Below, in pieces: positions 13,201 through 28,200 of a stretch of 64,000 nucleotides of DNA. The stretch is from the NCBI GenBank assembly GCA_013396635.1, contig WBMW01005315.1, positions 1,302,001 through 1,366,000 on the forward strand, read 5' to 3'. Positions within the stretch are counted from its first letter, which is position 1. Each line of letters starts with the position of its first letter. A program made the position numbers and the translations under genes. Under the pieces are notes generated by a model. It was not told the origin of the DNA. It saw nothing but the letters and a program-made list of their open reading frames with translations, and did not search any database. The DNA is from Penelope pileata (lineage: Eukaryota > Chordata > Aves > Galliformes > Cracidae).

Positions 13201-16200
13201 AAAAAAAGTGAACAAAACCTCCTAAATGAGTGCTATTATGTCTCCCAACATAATATGCCACCACCAACCTCATCTCACTGTAACTGGTAGGTAAGATGAA
13301 GATGAGATTTCCTTGCAGATCACTACAGTAGTTTGCACTTTTACCTGCATAGCACAGAGCTTCTAATCCAAAGAAATAAACCCCCTGATGACACCATCTT
13401 AAGTGGAGTTGAATCCCTCTCCACACCAGAGAAGACACATTGCACCACAGTAGCACGCTCAACAGTGGTATAACATCTGAATCCTTATACCTGGCTTAAC
13501 TTTTGCAGCAAAACTTAGAATTGACAAATTAATTTCTTAACAGTTTATGATTCACATGCAGGTCTCGAAAGGAGCTCAGCTGTACAGACAGATAAGGTAA
13601 ACATACACTGTGATCATTCTGAGACACTGTGGTTAGGCAAAATAAACTATTATCTGTCACATGAGACACTTGATGTTTATTCCAGTCTCAGACAGCAGAC
13701 TAGTTTTGCAGAAATTATCAGCTCCTCAGAAATCTCACCCATGAAGCACAGGGAATCATGGAGAAAAGGAGGAGTACTTTTTGCAGAACAAATGACAGGA
13801 CTGTTCCTTTCAGAATCTGTACCACCAGAAAAGTAAGAACAATTAGATGCAGACATCAAGGTTACACAATTATATCAAGTATGCAGCTGTTCAAAGGCAA
13901 GGAATATCTTACGCTAGTAAACATGATACTACTTGTGTGTGAAAGCCTACTGCTTCCTGTATTTACTTTTTTCTTTGACTATCTCTTATTTCAGTATTTT
14001 TCTCATCCAAGTTCATTCTTTCTGGTGGAATCATTTGAACTTTATCTGCAATTAACCCACAGAGGCTGAAGCTTGTTGTCTTAACAACAAAGATGCCCAC
14101 ATGCAGGCAAAAAGTTTTCAAGTCTCAGGACCATACACTGTACCAGGGCTTGCAATGTAGTAGTTAGTGGTTGCTTTAGCAGTCTTATTCTGCTGTAAAC
14201 TGGCATATAGGGACCACTCTTGTACCATGACCACTTGGAGTTTAGGATCAGGCAGGAATACAGAGAGGGCATTACTAGTTTAGCAGAACAGTCTCTGTCT
14301 GGCCCTGTAAGAACCCAAGAATTATGTCATACCAGTGCAGAAGCAGAGAGATTAACACATCTTCCACCTTTACAGAAACAGGATCACATGGTGCCATGTT
14401 AAGCAAGATAAACAGATGCCCTTCATTCCAGAGAGTGTGTGCTCATTAATTTTGTACTCTGCTGGGTGCATATAAACAACAAGGACGGTATGCATCCTTC
14501 TCTCCCTTGACCTGTTTATGACTAGACAAATTCAGTTGTACCAGACAAGCTAGAACCTTAAAAAAAAAAACAAACAAACCCTTAACTAAGGGAGTAACCT
14601 ACCTCAGCTATTCCTTACTGCTGTGAATTTCTAAGTAAAAAGTGGACACTTTAAGACACTGTCTTAAAGAAGAGGCCTTATTACTGAGTATGATTTAGGA
14701 ATACTTTGAGAAAAAAAGTGTTACCATCTGTTGCTTTTTGAGAAGTATACTGGCATATACTGGCAAACGAAGGTAAATTCAACAACTATAAGAATTGCAG
14801 GAAAGGAGAAGAAAGGTAGTACCAAAAAGCCAAGTAAGCCTCCTAAACAGACGGAGCTGTTTGTTCATCATTTGTTTTTTATCTTGAGGCAATAGTTGTG
14901 TTATGACAAGGGAGTGCTGAAAAATGCAGAGAAATGTTGCATTAATTATGTCTTTTCTCACCTGTCTCTTGTATGTCTCCAGCTGACTGCGTGCTGCGTT
15001 GGCCTTCCTTAGTTCTTCTTCCAGGCTCACAGTATTTTGCATGTACATTGTATTCTTCTCTTCTAAGAGTTTCACTTGCCGTCGCAAATCACCCAGATCT
15101 TCTAATTTCTTTTTGTATGATTCCACTTGGCTTTCTAACTTGGCTACTTTATCGGAAGAATGCCTGGAAGGACAGATTTGTATCAAATTTGTACTCTGAA
15201 AGCTAACAAAATCAAATATCCTGACGCTTCCTCTGTGTTTTGAATTCATGCAGAAGACATCCTGGGGCATTAGAGGGAACACAAGAAAGTGATCATATCC
15301 TCACACTACCAGATATTTTCACTTCTAAATTTGCTTCCCTTCCACCATGTGTTAATTCAAAGAACTTCCCATGTTTAAAGACTGTTATATGAACACAAAT
15401 CTGTATTCATTTTGAAGGCGACAGTATACATTCAGCGTTTAGTGTGGCCAACTGCTCCCCACCAAGGCCAAATGTACAAGCTGCACCAGTAGCTGGTTTG
15501 TTGGAAACAACAGAGTCAAGCAAAACCAACAAAGAGGTACGTTAGCGGAAAACAACTTGTTCTGAATAACCCGTGGTAGCAAGATGCCACCACTGAAGGA
15601 TTATGTTACACAGAAACATAAGAAGTGGGCTGTCCCACTTCTTAAGTCACAGTATAGTCAGCCATTACAACTATGGGTGCTAAAATCCAGTGGCAAAGAC
15701 TGCTGTAAAAGATGTCCATATTTTACGATGAACCAAAGCACCAAAGTCCACACAATTCAATCCCACAGAAGAAAAGGGTCTAGCTCCCTGACAAGAATGG
15801 ACACCCATATCATGAAGGTGACGGTGAGAACAGCCTGCACTTAGAAACTAATATTTGAGTTGTTATGGACATAAGATAGTATAAAATTGCTAAATTTGCT
15901 AATATTTACTGATTAGGCACATAATAAATAAATAATTTAAGCAAAACTGTGTGGTAGTCTTTGTACCTGAGTACATCTATCTCATCCTTCAGAGACTGAG
16001 CTTCCTCTGCCAGTGTAGTAAGCTCTTCTGTCTGTTGTCTCAATTCTGCAATCTCCTTCTCGAGTTCTTCACAGCGTATTCTATAGTCATCTTTGGCAGC
16101 TTCTAATCTGTAGAAATAATGTAAAACAGAAAATAACTTCTCAGCTTGAGCAACAGTAATGTTTCTCCATCATCGTCCTCTCTAGAAGCATATCCTCTCT

Positions 16201-19200
16201 TAAATGATTTATATAGGAAAGGAAAACAGTAGCCCAACGAACACAATTGCAGACATGCCCAAATGCCAGCCTTACGGAAAAAACACAGAAGCAGATCGAA
16301 CTTTTGATGATTTCAATTCAATGCCAGTATTTCTATTTTGAACATCACAAAGTCGTGATCTTCTAATGGAAATACAACCTGACTTTTTGTCATCGTCATT
16401 TTTCAAAAACGGATTTTCAAGCAGAAATTTCTACCTTTTTTCATCTTGAGCCGTACAGAGTTTGAACATGACATCTTTATCCTAGGATTTTATTTAGCTG
16501 TTTGAGTTCTATACACCTTCAACATTTATGACCTGACTGTCAGATGTTCTAAACGCTGTTGAGCTCTCACTGAGTTGTTTTTTATTTATTTATTCTTAAA
16601 TGAAGAGTGTAAAGAGATAAATCATAACATGCACTTCAAAAACTTCACAACTGTGTTTATACCACCCACTCTAATAACGCAGCCAGTGGAACTAGAAGCA
16701 TACACTCGTGTCTCTTTTCAGCTATAAGCAAGCCACAGGTAACTTCCCTACCTGAATGTTTCCTCTTGAAGTTGTTCTAGTTGTGTCTGCAGCTGCAGGT
16801 GCCTGCGACCAGCAGGGCTGTTGGGATCTTCAATTGAATCAGACTGATTTAAACGTTCCATCAAAATCTGGTTCTCAGCAAGCAAGCTGCTCTTCTCCTC
16901 CTGAAGAGCTGCAACCTGTTTTAGCAGTTACACAAACAGAATCATGGAGCAATCCAGCTCTGAAGAGCAGTTTCTTCTACATGCATAATGAAGTAATAAT
17001 GCAACCCATGAATGCAAACATGCAAGTTTCAGTAATAAGAACATACGGGAACATTAACAGATATTCAATTGCTATGTAATGTAACTAACATACGGCAGGA
17101 GTAGCGACAGTATCTACCACTCAGAAAATCTAATTCTTAACTGTATGTCTCAGAAGAGTCTAAAGAAAAACTGTTAGCTATCAGAGGATGACTTCAGCAC
17201 ATTGCAGATTTTCCAAACAAGTAAAACTAGCACTTCAGGGTAAAGCTTTTAAAATTGTCTTCCAAGTGAAACAACATCTATCAGTCCCATAGATATCCAA
17301 GTGATGCCTGTATGCTCCCAAGAATTTCTTTGATCCAGCAGACAACTGCCAGAAGACCTGAAACCGGAAGACAATCCCGAAGATGACTTACTTTCCAATA
17401 GTTTTGTGAAAATAAGCAGGGGCGCAAGTGAGAACCAAAACTACTGCAAGCAACAACTGAAGTATGAGTTCATACATTATTAGATAATGCAGAATCAACA
17501 TGCAGAGGAGGGCTAGAGAAGAAATTTGAACCTCAACAGAAGGAAATGTTTCAGTAACCACTTGCATTATTAAATACACCACAAAATACAAGTTAAGACA
17601 CACAATTTCATTAATTCTAACAGTTGCTGAACAGCGTGGCAAACAACTGAATTACACTCCAAGGAAGGTTTCACTGACAGTGCCTTCCTGGGCTCCCCCC
17701 TCTTCACATCTTCCAGATCACACACGCACAGTTTACAGTAAGGCTCGATCTAAATCCATACACAGCTAGTAGACAAGTGTAAATTCTGACTGTGGTCTAA
17801 ACTGTAAATGTTACAGCTGTATTACTTTAGGAGAACACTTGAGTTAGAGAATACATAGCTCAATTCCTTCCTATCTGAATGAAAAAAAGAGTCTTGTTGG
17901 TATGAATCACGTTAATAATGGCAACACTGCATCAAAATGAGAGAACATAAACTTCTGCCTTTTCCCCTTAAAAAAAATCAGATTTCCATTCTACTTGTCT
18001 TCAGATGCTGAAAAAAAAAAACCCACATCTCTCTCTCTGTTATTATTAATAGGTACAATGTAGAAAACCTACCTGCATATCTAACTCATGACATCTTTGG
18101 GCAATTTCTTCTTTTGTTGACAGAGCTTCGTTTAGTTCTTCCGTAGTTTTCTTCAGCTACCACAAACAACAAACATTTTTAGTTTCACCATTCTCTGTAA
18201 AGTGTGTAGAAAAAATACTGAACTCCATGCCTATAAAATTATTTTTCCATTTTGGTAATATACTGAGTTTTTTGAAAGTAAGGTAATTCTGCTCTTATGA
18301 AGAAACAAAGAAGCAGATATGAGCACTGTTTAATTTGTGTGACAAAAGTAAACATACTTAAAAGTAAAAGCATTACAATAATCACTGTTATTCTATGAAG
18401 AGAGTCTAAAAACCCTGCAGAGCTTGGGTCTGAAGAACGTGTCAACTCTGTACACTGAAAAAATTGTCAATGCCACTTTTCTTTACAGATACAAAGAATG
18501 GATAATTTCAGCTTTTAATCTACTTTTTAAATACACAAAGGGTTGGAAGGCGGAATACAGGCAATGGACAATTAGGGTAAAAACTCTCTAGTCACTTGGA
18601 AGCTACTCTTTCTACACAACAACAATACAACTAACACGGCGATGGAGAAGCCTATCCCCCTCTGAAAAAAAGAGGTTAAATCTTATAAACAGTGGGAAAT
18701 ATTCAGGTTCCTCTTCAAGGACTTCATGTGCAAAGTTGCATATCTTGCATACCTTGTTAAATTAACACAAAAAATAACTACAAGAAAACTGGCCTCATAA
18801 AGCAGGCATGTGCATTTATATGTAAATACAGATATCTATTATTATAAAAGATAAAATAATTATAATTTTATTTTAGATTATAAAAGAATTTTAGATGAGC
18901 TTTTCTACTGTATTTTACTTTTTCATGGAAAGAGTTTATTTGTCATGGAACTGCTGACACAAGCATTAATTCCATCTGCCAGAATGTATGCCATTCTGCA
19001 GAGATGGAGGGATGCAGGGAACATCACTGCACTATACTTCCACTCCATTAGAAAATGGCTGAGGAAGTAGGACAGTGCTAGCATCAGGTTAAGCTAAATA
19101 TAAAAACAACCGGTTTTGCAAATTGTCTGCATATATCAGACAGGAGAGGATTCTCTTCCAAAACTTCTCTTACAGGTTGCAACAGTTCCCCAGACTACTT

Positions 19201-22200
19201 TAAGGATTTTTGAACCACATCTATATATTTTTAACCAACTTTGGAAATGGGATATAGCAAAAAAATAAAACAAAATTTTGCTGATATACTACAAACATTC
19301 TTATCCTTCTTTCTCATTACTCAAAGGTTTGCACCAATCTGCAGTTCTGCTATGTCATGTAGCTGTTTTTTTCCCCAAAATGAAATTACCTCTTAAGTAC
19401 AAGAGTATACTCAATTTATAAAGCAAAATAACTTAAAATACCAAAATTTAATTTTACACTCCTTATGTTAATTTCCCACAAAACTCTTTCAAGATTAAAT
19501 AAAAAAGACAGGCTTGTTAATAAAGCAAAGTGACTGAGCACTGATGTGCTATGATTGAAAGAAAAGGAAGAGCTAATCTTAGATACCTGCCGATCAAGGT
19601 CAACGTAAGCATCATTTCCAACAGAGACTGGAGACTCTTTACTCATCAACTGCAATTAGATTACAGTGGATTAGAAAAAGCAAAGATTTATATTTAAAGC
19701 CAAGCTTCAGTGAAACACCAAGTTATTTTAACCTTCGTGAGCTTCATACTGACAACAACGAAGTTTTTTCCTTCATTTCTATATATGACATTCAGAAATA
19801 ATTACTGAAATCCTCAAAATTTATTCTATCTAAAGCAATTTAAAAGAAATCTTACATCTCTTTTTCTTCTGAAAAAGCACATTCTTATTTACTATGAAAT
19901 CTGTAGTACAACCCACAGAACATTTTACTGAAGTGGCAGTGGAACAATGGTAGCTATCAACATATGCAAGACCTGTCTTATGTTGTTCTCTCCCAGTGGT
20001 TCTCACTTTTTGATTATTTGGAAGTTCCTATCGATTTATTTACTTACATAAATAAAGTTAGAGATATGTCTCAGCCAATTGTGCAAAACAATCAAACTTC
20101 CTTTTCTGGACTTTTATGCAACTTGCAAATTAAAATGAGTAAATAAATAAATTGTATAGATAGTATTCTTGAGAACAAGTCATAACATTCCTTTTATGTT
20201 GACTAACGGTAGCAGTTTTAGTCCAGAAAGCATTATTTTTAGCCATGACTTAAGAAATCAAAGGGGGGGAAATTCCTCTAAATCACATGATGTGCTTAAT
20301 CAAAGGAAAAAAAAAAACAACCGTGTTTTATTTCCCTAGCCCCAGTTAAGGTTGGCTACAAAAGTAGTTTTAAGTTAACTCAAATGTACCAGAAACTGTA
20401 GCCCAAGGACATCCTCCCACCCAGCAAACCTATTAAGGTTATTATTACTGAAACTGTAATCACCTTTGTAAGACATACATTGTAGCCAGCTCTAAAAGGA
20501 AGCACTGAAGAAACATCATGGTAATTTCTGTGATTGTATCCAAACACAAAATGCTGTACCATTTCTCCCAGACACAATTCATGGAAGTCACAAACGAAAG
20601 TTGAACCTAACCAACATCAGGACACGATTTCTTTCCTGCCATTTTCTCAAGGCCTCCTGCCCAGACTGGTTACTCTTGCCAGAGGCAGGGCTTCCTTTAC
20701 TCCTTTTCTCCTTCCAGAAACCAGAGCTTTTGCATTACTTTCCATTGGCAAAGTTCCTCTGGTACAAAGCACAGAGCTTGTGTTTCCTCTCCTTTTGTTT
20801 GTACCACCATTTGCAAGAGCAAATCCCTGTTTGACATTTACACTACTCAAATATTTATATGCTTACATTTCTCTCCCTTTCCCCTTCTCCTTAGTTGGGA
20901 TTTAGCTGTATATTACAGGTTCAAACTCATCTGTCATCAGAAAACCATGACCATGCTTGTTGCTGAATTCTTTCCATTTTGTCAACATCTTTAATGATGA
21001 CAAACTACTCCAAAATGAAGCTTTCCACAAAGCCCAGGTTCTCTGGAATAGTAATTAGAAAGTCTCTAGCCTCAGAGCTGCCTTGAAAACGAACTCACGT
21101 GGCTTTTTCAACACCATGCACAGTGACTTTACAAATTTATATTGAATTCATTGCCACATTTTCAAAGCAGACTGTTTTGCCATCCAAAACAAGAACTTCC
21201 AATCCTTTTCTTCTTAGTGATGTTATACATTGTTTAATTACTCAGTTTCACTAGCTGCTGTTTAAATGCTTTTCCAGATGACTTATATGGATGTCAACAG
21301 TAACCAAATGCTCTTTGGCTTGTTCTGTACCTGGCAACACTGTTCACAAACACATTCTCTTCATGCTCCAGACAATCTAAGTACTACCCTCTAAGCCTTT
21401 AAGTACTTTCCAGCTGGCAGGTCCCAAGCTGCACAGTGCCTGCAAGGGACAGTAACAGGTCCCTGTCATTTAACATGCACTTTCTGGCTGTAGTACAACT
21501 CCCTTCTCAGAAATCTGGCTTAATAGCCCTTCTCAAGACAATGCAGCAGGAGCAATACAACAGCCTGTACAACTTATTAGTGGCTACCCTGATGTTTCTG
21601 CTTTTTGTGGATTACTGTAAAGGAAGCGTGCTGCAGCCAATGAACATAATGCCTCTGTTCTTCAGTGGGCTTTGCCACTTAGGCCAAGACCTCCTACAAC
21701 TGATAAATCTTAGCAGAAATGTCCCAAAAAGACAACAAATTCCCTGAATGCCTGGGGCTGGCAAGGACCCCTGAAGGCCACGTGCTCCAAACCCTGCTCA
21801 AGCAGAGACACCCACTCAGGCTGCCCAGGACCACATGAGAGTTAACAAAGCAAGGAAGGAGCTCCTCTCTTTTCCCTACACATCTTCCCAGTCACTGGAA
21901 AGGACAATGGTGTATGTAATCAGGTGTGCTGACTACATTCTGCCTCCAGACTGCCTCCTCCCATTTTCGTCTCCCTTAAAAACAAACATTTTACCATGAA
22001 CAGCACACCTAGTAGAGTACAATTCTACACATCCACACAAACCTTTTGTGTAAGATTTCCTGAAAAATTCAATAAACGTTTTATATAATGCTGCATTTTT
22101 AGGATTTCATACAGAAACACATGTACATTCTACACTTTCTGCCCATCTAAAGTAATGGGCTTGTCTAGATTTCCCTGTTCTTGACATTATTTCTAGTCAA

Positions 22201-25200
22201 TCAGCAATCTCTGATAGTACTGAAGTTTACTATTTCGAAACGCTCATTTCCACAGTTAACTACTTGATGGCATATTAACCCTTTCCAGATTCTTTATTAA
22301 TAATATATTAATTTTTAAGGAGAATTTCCTTACTGCATTGTGCTATCTCCTTTAATTCCAAGTTCACATTCAGTCTAACTCTTGAAATACTGTTGTAGTT
22401 TTTCTGCAGTATGTGTGAGGTCAGTACACATGGTCTTAGTGGTTACGGGTCAATTACAATACTTAGAGTTTAGATTGGCAGTCTATATTCCATTTGTTTC
22501 AAGTTTTTTAATTGGCAGACTCAGGAGAATAAAATGTAGTGAAAAGTGGCCTTCTCATTCTCCCTCCACAGCTGCAAGCTTTCATTTATGACAAGGAAAA
22601 GACAAGTGGGCACAAAGGCATGCCTACACAGTTTTGCAGTGTCAGAACTGTTTTCAACTCTCACCTCACACTTTAGCTTAAATACAATATTATTACCCAT
22701 TTTCACATTTTCCTTTAATAAATAATGATGTACAGAGATTTTACAAGTAGATTGGCTATAGCAAAGTGCCTGCAAAACCCAGCGATACACATTAGGCCTC
22801 CATAGTAAAGGAACAGTCTGCTTAAGTGCTTTGCACAGTAGAAAAGCAAGGAACTAATATTCATTTTCTCCTTGGGTTTTTTTTCCCTGGTTTATTTTAC
22901 ATAGTTAGAATGAAGACTAAGTAGCAAACATATTTGCTCAAACAATCAAAATGCTATTTAAAAACACAAGAGCTTATTCTGTGCTAAAGATGTAATTCAG
23001 GATTCTAGATGCCACAGTAACCTAGACAACATGACAAATTTTACAATGCCAGTCGCCATACCCTACTCTGTTCATGCTAATTCTTTACATTTACACATTT
23101 GCATACTCACAGCTTTGGCAAAATATCTTAAAAAATAACTGTAGATCTGATAATTTTTTATTATTGAAATTGTTACTTTGTAATTGCTTTGCTTTTGAAA
23201 TCTGAAATTTTTCCACTTAAAAGCAGCTTTTTCATGAGAAAACAGAAGTAATAGCAGATGCTTCTATTCAAAACTATTTTCACGACTAAGATAATTTATG
23301 AAAACCAGTGAATTATCAGAAGGCTTTTATATAGAAAAACTCATTACATAATACATTAGTAAAGCTTAGAGAAGTCTTTTTAGCCACCTAATTTAGAAGA
23401 AAGTGTAGCTGCTTGTCAAGTACTTTGAAATGTTTGGATTAGGTGACATATCAACTTTTCAAATATGCATATATAGTTACTTTCCTAGGCACTTTATTTT
23501 GGTGTCTCCTACACACTGCTTAGTCCAAGTCACTTAGATTCTGAGAGCTGTTCTAAGTCCAAGAAATAGAAAAACTCCTTAAATACAACGAAGTTTCCCT
23601 CCTGCAAAGTCAAAGACTGCAGGTCCAGCCCTGAAAAGTCTCCTCAGACCTAAACTCTTGTTTTTGAGGACATTTTCTGACCTCCTTGGTAAAGCATCGG
23701 AGATCCTCCTCATTTGGTTCTTAACACCTTACATTTCCTTTTTGGAAGGCAGCAGTAAAATCACTCAGAACTGTACCAGTCCAGGAATAGTAAGCTTTTG
23801 ATTTTGATTCAATGAGTTTCAAAATGGGTTCCAGAGGAATCGACCCTCATCCTGCGATTTCTCGTCACTTCTACTACCTATCTCAAAGAAAGGGTGCAAA
23901 TGCCAGACAAGTTCAGTGCTTACTCATCAAATAGCAAAAATTACAGGCTGCTTCAGATCTGGTTATCTTATCAAATTAAGTTAGCATCCAGGAGATTTTT
24001 AACAGGAGGGAGGATAAGAGAGGGTTTTCTATTTTAAGGCAGTGCAGGATAGTGATGCTGAGAGCTAGGTTTAATAAAAGATGATATGAGAAAATCCACC
24101 AAAACATTATCTCGTAGTTAAAAAAAAATGCAGAAGTAAAAAGTCCCAAAATTCAAGCAAACTGGTTGCCTGCTCTTGGCAGCACTGACTGGAAGACGAT
24201 TTAACGTAAGGATTATTTCAACAGCATTTCAAAAATACTGCCTGCAATGTTATATATATGAGCTCACAAATAGCCAATAAGAATAAGACTGTATGGATAC
24301 AGCATTGGTCAAAGTAATAATTGCGGTGGAGTTCCCACAGGCTCAGTGACAACTCTCTTTAGGCATTAAAGAAAAGCAAAACTGCTCTAGTGTTCAACAT
24401 GGAATTTAGTTTCTCTCATTCAGGCTCAATATGAGAAGTTATTATCAGTGATTCCTATTTCTGTTGAGCGGCCTTCCAAGCCGTAAATCTGTATATATTG
24501 AAGATTGACTGGCACCGCTCTTATGGGCACTCCGGACACATCAAGAAATCACTCAGGAGCTTCATGGCAATAATGGTCATGAATACTCTGGTTTACCTTA
24601 TTTCTCTGTTGTGCCCACCTGTACTTATAATGTGATTCAACAGTGACAGGTGACCATGAAATCCTTCACTGCATACAGAAATTCTCCAGGCTAACCACCA
24701 AAACCACTCTAGTCTCAGAAACATACCAGGCTTCCTACTATTGAACAGCACTTCTACAAAATACACTGTACTAAATTTGCTAACATGTAAAAATGTGTCA
24801 CAAATACCTTCATTAGCCTATTCAAAACACTACAATTGACAAAAGAATGCCCTCACTGCTAAACATTTCTTTCTTTTCTTGACCAGAAAACAAAATAACA
24901 GTTCATGGAGTTCTGCAATTACAAGGTAAAAATTTCTTTAAAATTTTACAGAACTGATTCTTCATATAAAAGCTAGTGTACTTGAGGAGACACAGAAGGT
25001 AGGAAAGATAAAGGAAGGGAACCCAGTATCAAAAACATCTAGAAGGTTCAGTCTTCTAGATTTAAAGAAAAGTGGGACATTCAAGCAGAGTTCCATGACA
25101 TAAAGCAAACTTAACTAAGTTATTTTTCTAAAAAAAAAAATACTACATTTTTCCAAATAAAATGACAGAAGCTGACCCTTTGTTTTATTTACTTTTAACT

Positions 25201-28200
25201 GATTTTTTCCAAAGGGAAGAAGTGTACTTTTGTAATATACTGAAAAGCTGAACTTTTATACAATGTGGGCACTCCATCATACCTCCTGAATGGCTGTCAT
25301 GACAACATGTTGAACAGATTCTTCCATCATCATTATGGTCTGGATGTACTCTGAAAATAAGAGCATTCTGGAATGTTATATACAAATATGAGGTCAGAAT
25401 TTTTCCCACAACCTAACTAGATGCCAGAGATAACACTGAAATGAATAATCACCATTCAAGTCCCACTCCAAAAACTAAACAAGACTTTACCAGAACATCT
25501 GATCAGATGAGTCCAGGCTCATAGAAACACTGCAATAATGAAGTACGTAATTTTCATTAATTTCTTTCCTTCTTTCCCCAACTATTCAGGCTACACAGGC
25601 ACACAACCTGAAGAGACTCCTTTTCTGCCAGTTTAAGAGGAACATCCTTTCTACAGCATTCTTATTTCAAGTCATTTTCATATCTGCTCTTAGTTTGCTT
25701 TTATTTCTGTGCCATATCACAAACCCCGCCCTACCTTTTCCTCCCTCACCTGTAAGTTCACGTGAGCTACTTGATAACTACTTTTGCACAATGAGACAGT
25801 AGCAGAATGACAAATTCTGACATTTAGACCAAGTCAAGGGATTTATGATTTGCTCACTATTGAATTGTTTGCAATTAGATATGATCGTCTTTACATGATA
25901 CCTACATTCTTTAATGACATGCTGAAGTAGACAATGCTGAGGATCAGTTATCTCAGAGTGATTAATTCTGTAATGCCAAGTCTCACGTAAAATACAGGTA
26001 ACTAGACTGCTCAGGTATTTCAATAATTTGTTTCTAATGTTCAGTCTAAAAGAGTAAGAGAACACAGGAATAAGATGTACTTCTCACTTGGGGGTGCCAA
26101 ATCATCACCAAAACGAAGAAAGAGAATCTTACATAAGGGAGAGAGGACAGACAGTCTAATAAAACACAATTATTTATGTAGTTCTTGAAGAAAATTACCT
26201 CTACTTTAATTAAAAGGATAGCCAGACTGTCTCTTCATCAAGAGAATAAAAGTAATTTCAGAATTAGAGATTGAAGTGATTTAGACACCTGAGAAAACTA
26301 AAACTGGCAAATTAGTTAAGAAAGCTAAGATGCATCACCATGTAAGAGGAAGACAAAAGGTCTGAAAGCCTAGCTGCCTTTTTGCCAGAAAGAAAACTGC
26401 AATGAGTTAAATCACAAAGAGACAGACTTCTGCTGCAACTTTAATGTAAATACTTAAACATAATTTTATTTATCCACCTATAAGTACTTCTATGCTCCCC
26501 ATTTTAAGTTACAAAGAAGTTACAGCTGCTTTGTTACCTTAACCTGGCTTGATTAAGTGTAGTTTAAGCTAACTGGACAACAATAAGACATACAGCACTC
26601 AAAGGTATGGCAAGTTCAGAGCAACAGATTTGGGACACAAACTAGTGACTCCACTGTCCACTACATCCTCTGCAGCATCTACAGGAGAAATGAATGGGTC
26701 TCTACTTTAACTGTGCAGGTCAGATAGACAGTTGGTAACACAAGAGTCAAGAGAATAAAAATTGTCTTTCAGTGACTTTTGAGGTGGCATTCAATTGCCT
26801 AACAGGAGCCGTAAGTGCATTTTGCATGTCCTGGAGGGATTATGCTCAGTCTTCAGCAGCTGCCCAGAAAGGCACGGTCACCATCATTCATTATTCCTCT
26901 ATGTCAACCAGATGAAAATCTCTCGGAAACTAAAGTGTCCCATATCTTCAAACCAGCCTCCAGACATTCTGATGGTTTTGTGCCATGTAATAAGGTGACT
27001 GGAATGCATTCCTAAAACTAGGAGTCACACAGAAGAGTGCAACAATCACATTTTTTTAGTTTTAACTACTCAAAGCTACCTCAATAATGGCTAGAGGGCG
27101 GGACCAAGAATTTTCCTTTTCAAATTCCTTTTCAGCTCAAACAAAAATTGAAAACATGTATGTTGGTAGCAAAACCAGTTCCACAGTTTGAGACTGATAA
27201 GCCAGTGAAAGTCACAACAAAACAGTAGTTATCTGTAAGACAAAATAATGTTATCATTTATAAAAACAATATTGTCTCTAATGGCAGCCTGAGAAATATC
27301 ATTTTCTCCTAATGGATTACATAAGAAGCTAGATTTTTATTCCTTGTCTGAGAACAAATATGCTTTCAGAATTTAATACCTTGCTTCTGTTCACAATTCA
27401 CAGCACATCCCAGAATAAGCTGAAGCATTCTTCCAAGCTCCGCAGCATCAGCATGCTCTCCAATCAGGTTAACATCAGGAAGGGTGAAGTCATTAATCTG
27501 CTGGCCCAGAATCTGTACAAAGACCCAGTACATATGTGTAAGTATCGCTATACATATATACACACACACAAACTTCAACATACAAAAATGATTCAGAATC
27601 AAAGCAAGTGCTCACTTTTCACATCAGTAGAATTTTCAACCCTTTAAAACAAACTAATCTGAGTAACACCAACTTACACAGAGACTGTTGAGTATTAAAG
27701 CATCCATGCTTTTTGGTACAACTTTGGCAAAACACAAATCTGTCCAAACTAATACTAAACTATTTGTTATAAACTTACCAGGTTTTTCTTCTGGATAAGA
27801 AAGGTACCAAAGGCAAGCTCAGAAGATAATCTATAGCATCTAGCTTTTTAGCTAGCATAAAATACTGTATACAAGAATCGTATTTCGTACCACTATAAAG
27901 CTAAAATTGAAATATCTCACTTATACAAAACATGTATCATGTACTAAACATGTATCTAGCACTGATGGATGACAAATATAAGACTGTAAAACACTTGATC
28001 ACTCAGTCTCACATTTCCAGAAAATCCAACCTCATTTTACAAGTCCCAGAGCTGAAAAAGCTAGTTTAATGGAAAAGAATTTGAGATAGTAGTACAATAT
28101 ATAATTAAACAGCCCACATACAGAAATACAAGAAAAAAAAAAAAACTGAAAAAGAGAAAAAAGAAAACATGTGACATAATTAATGTAATCTGATTTATAA

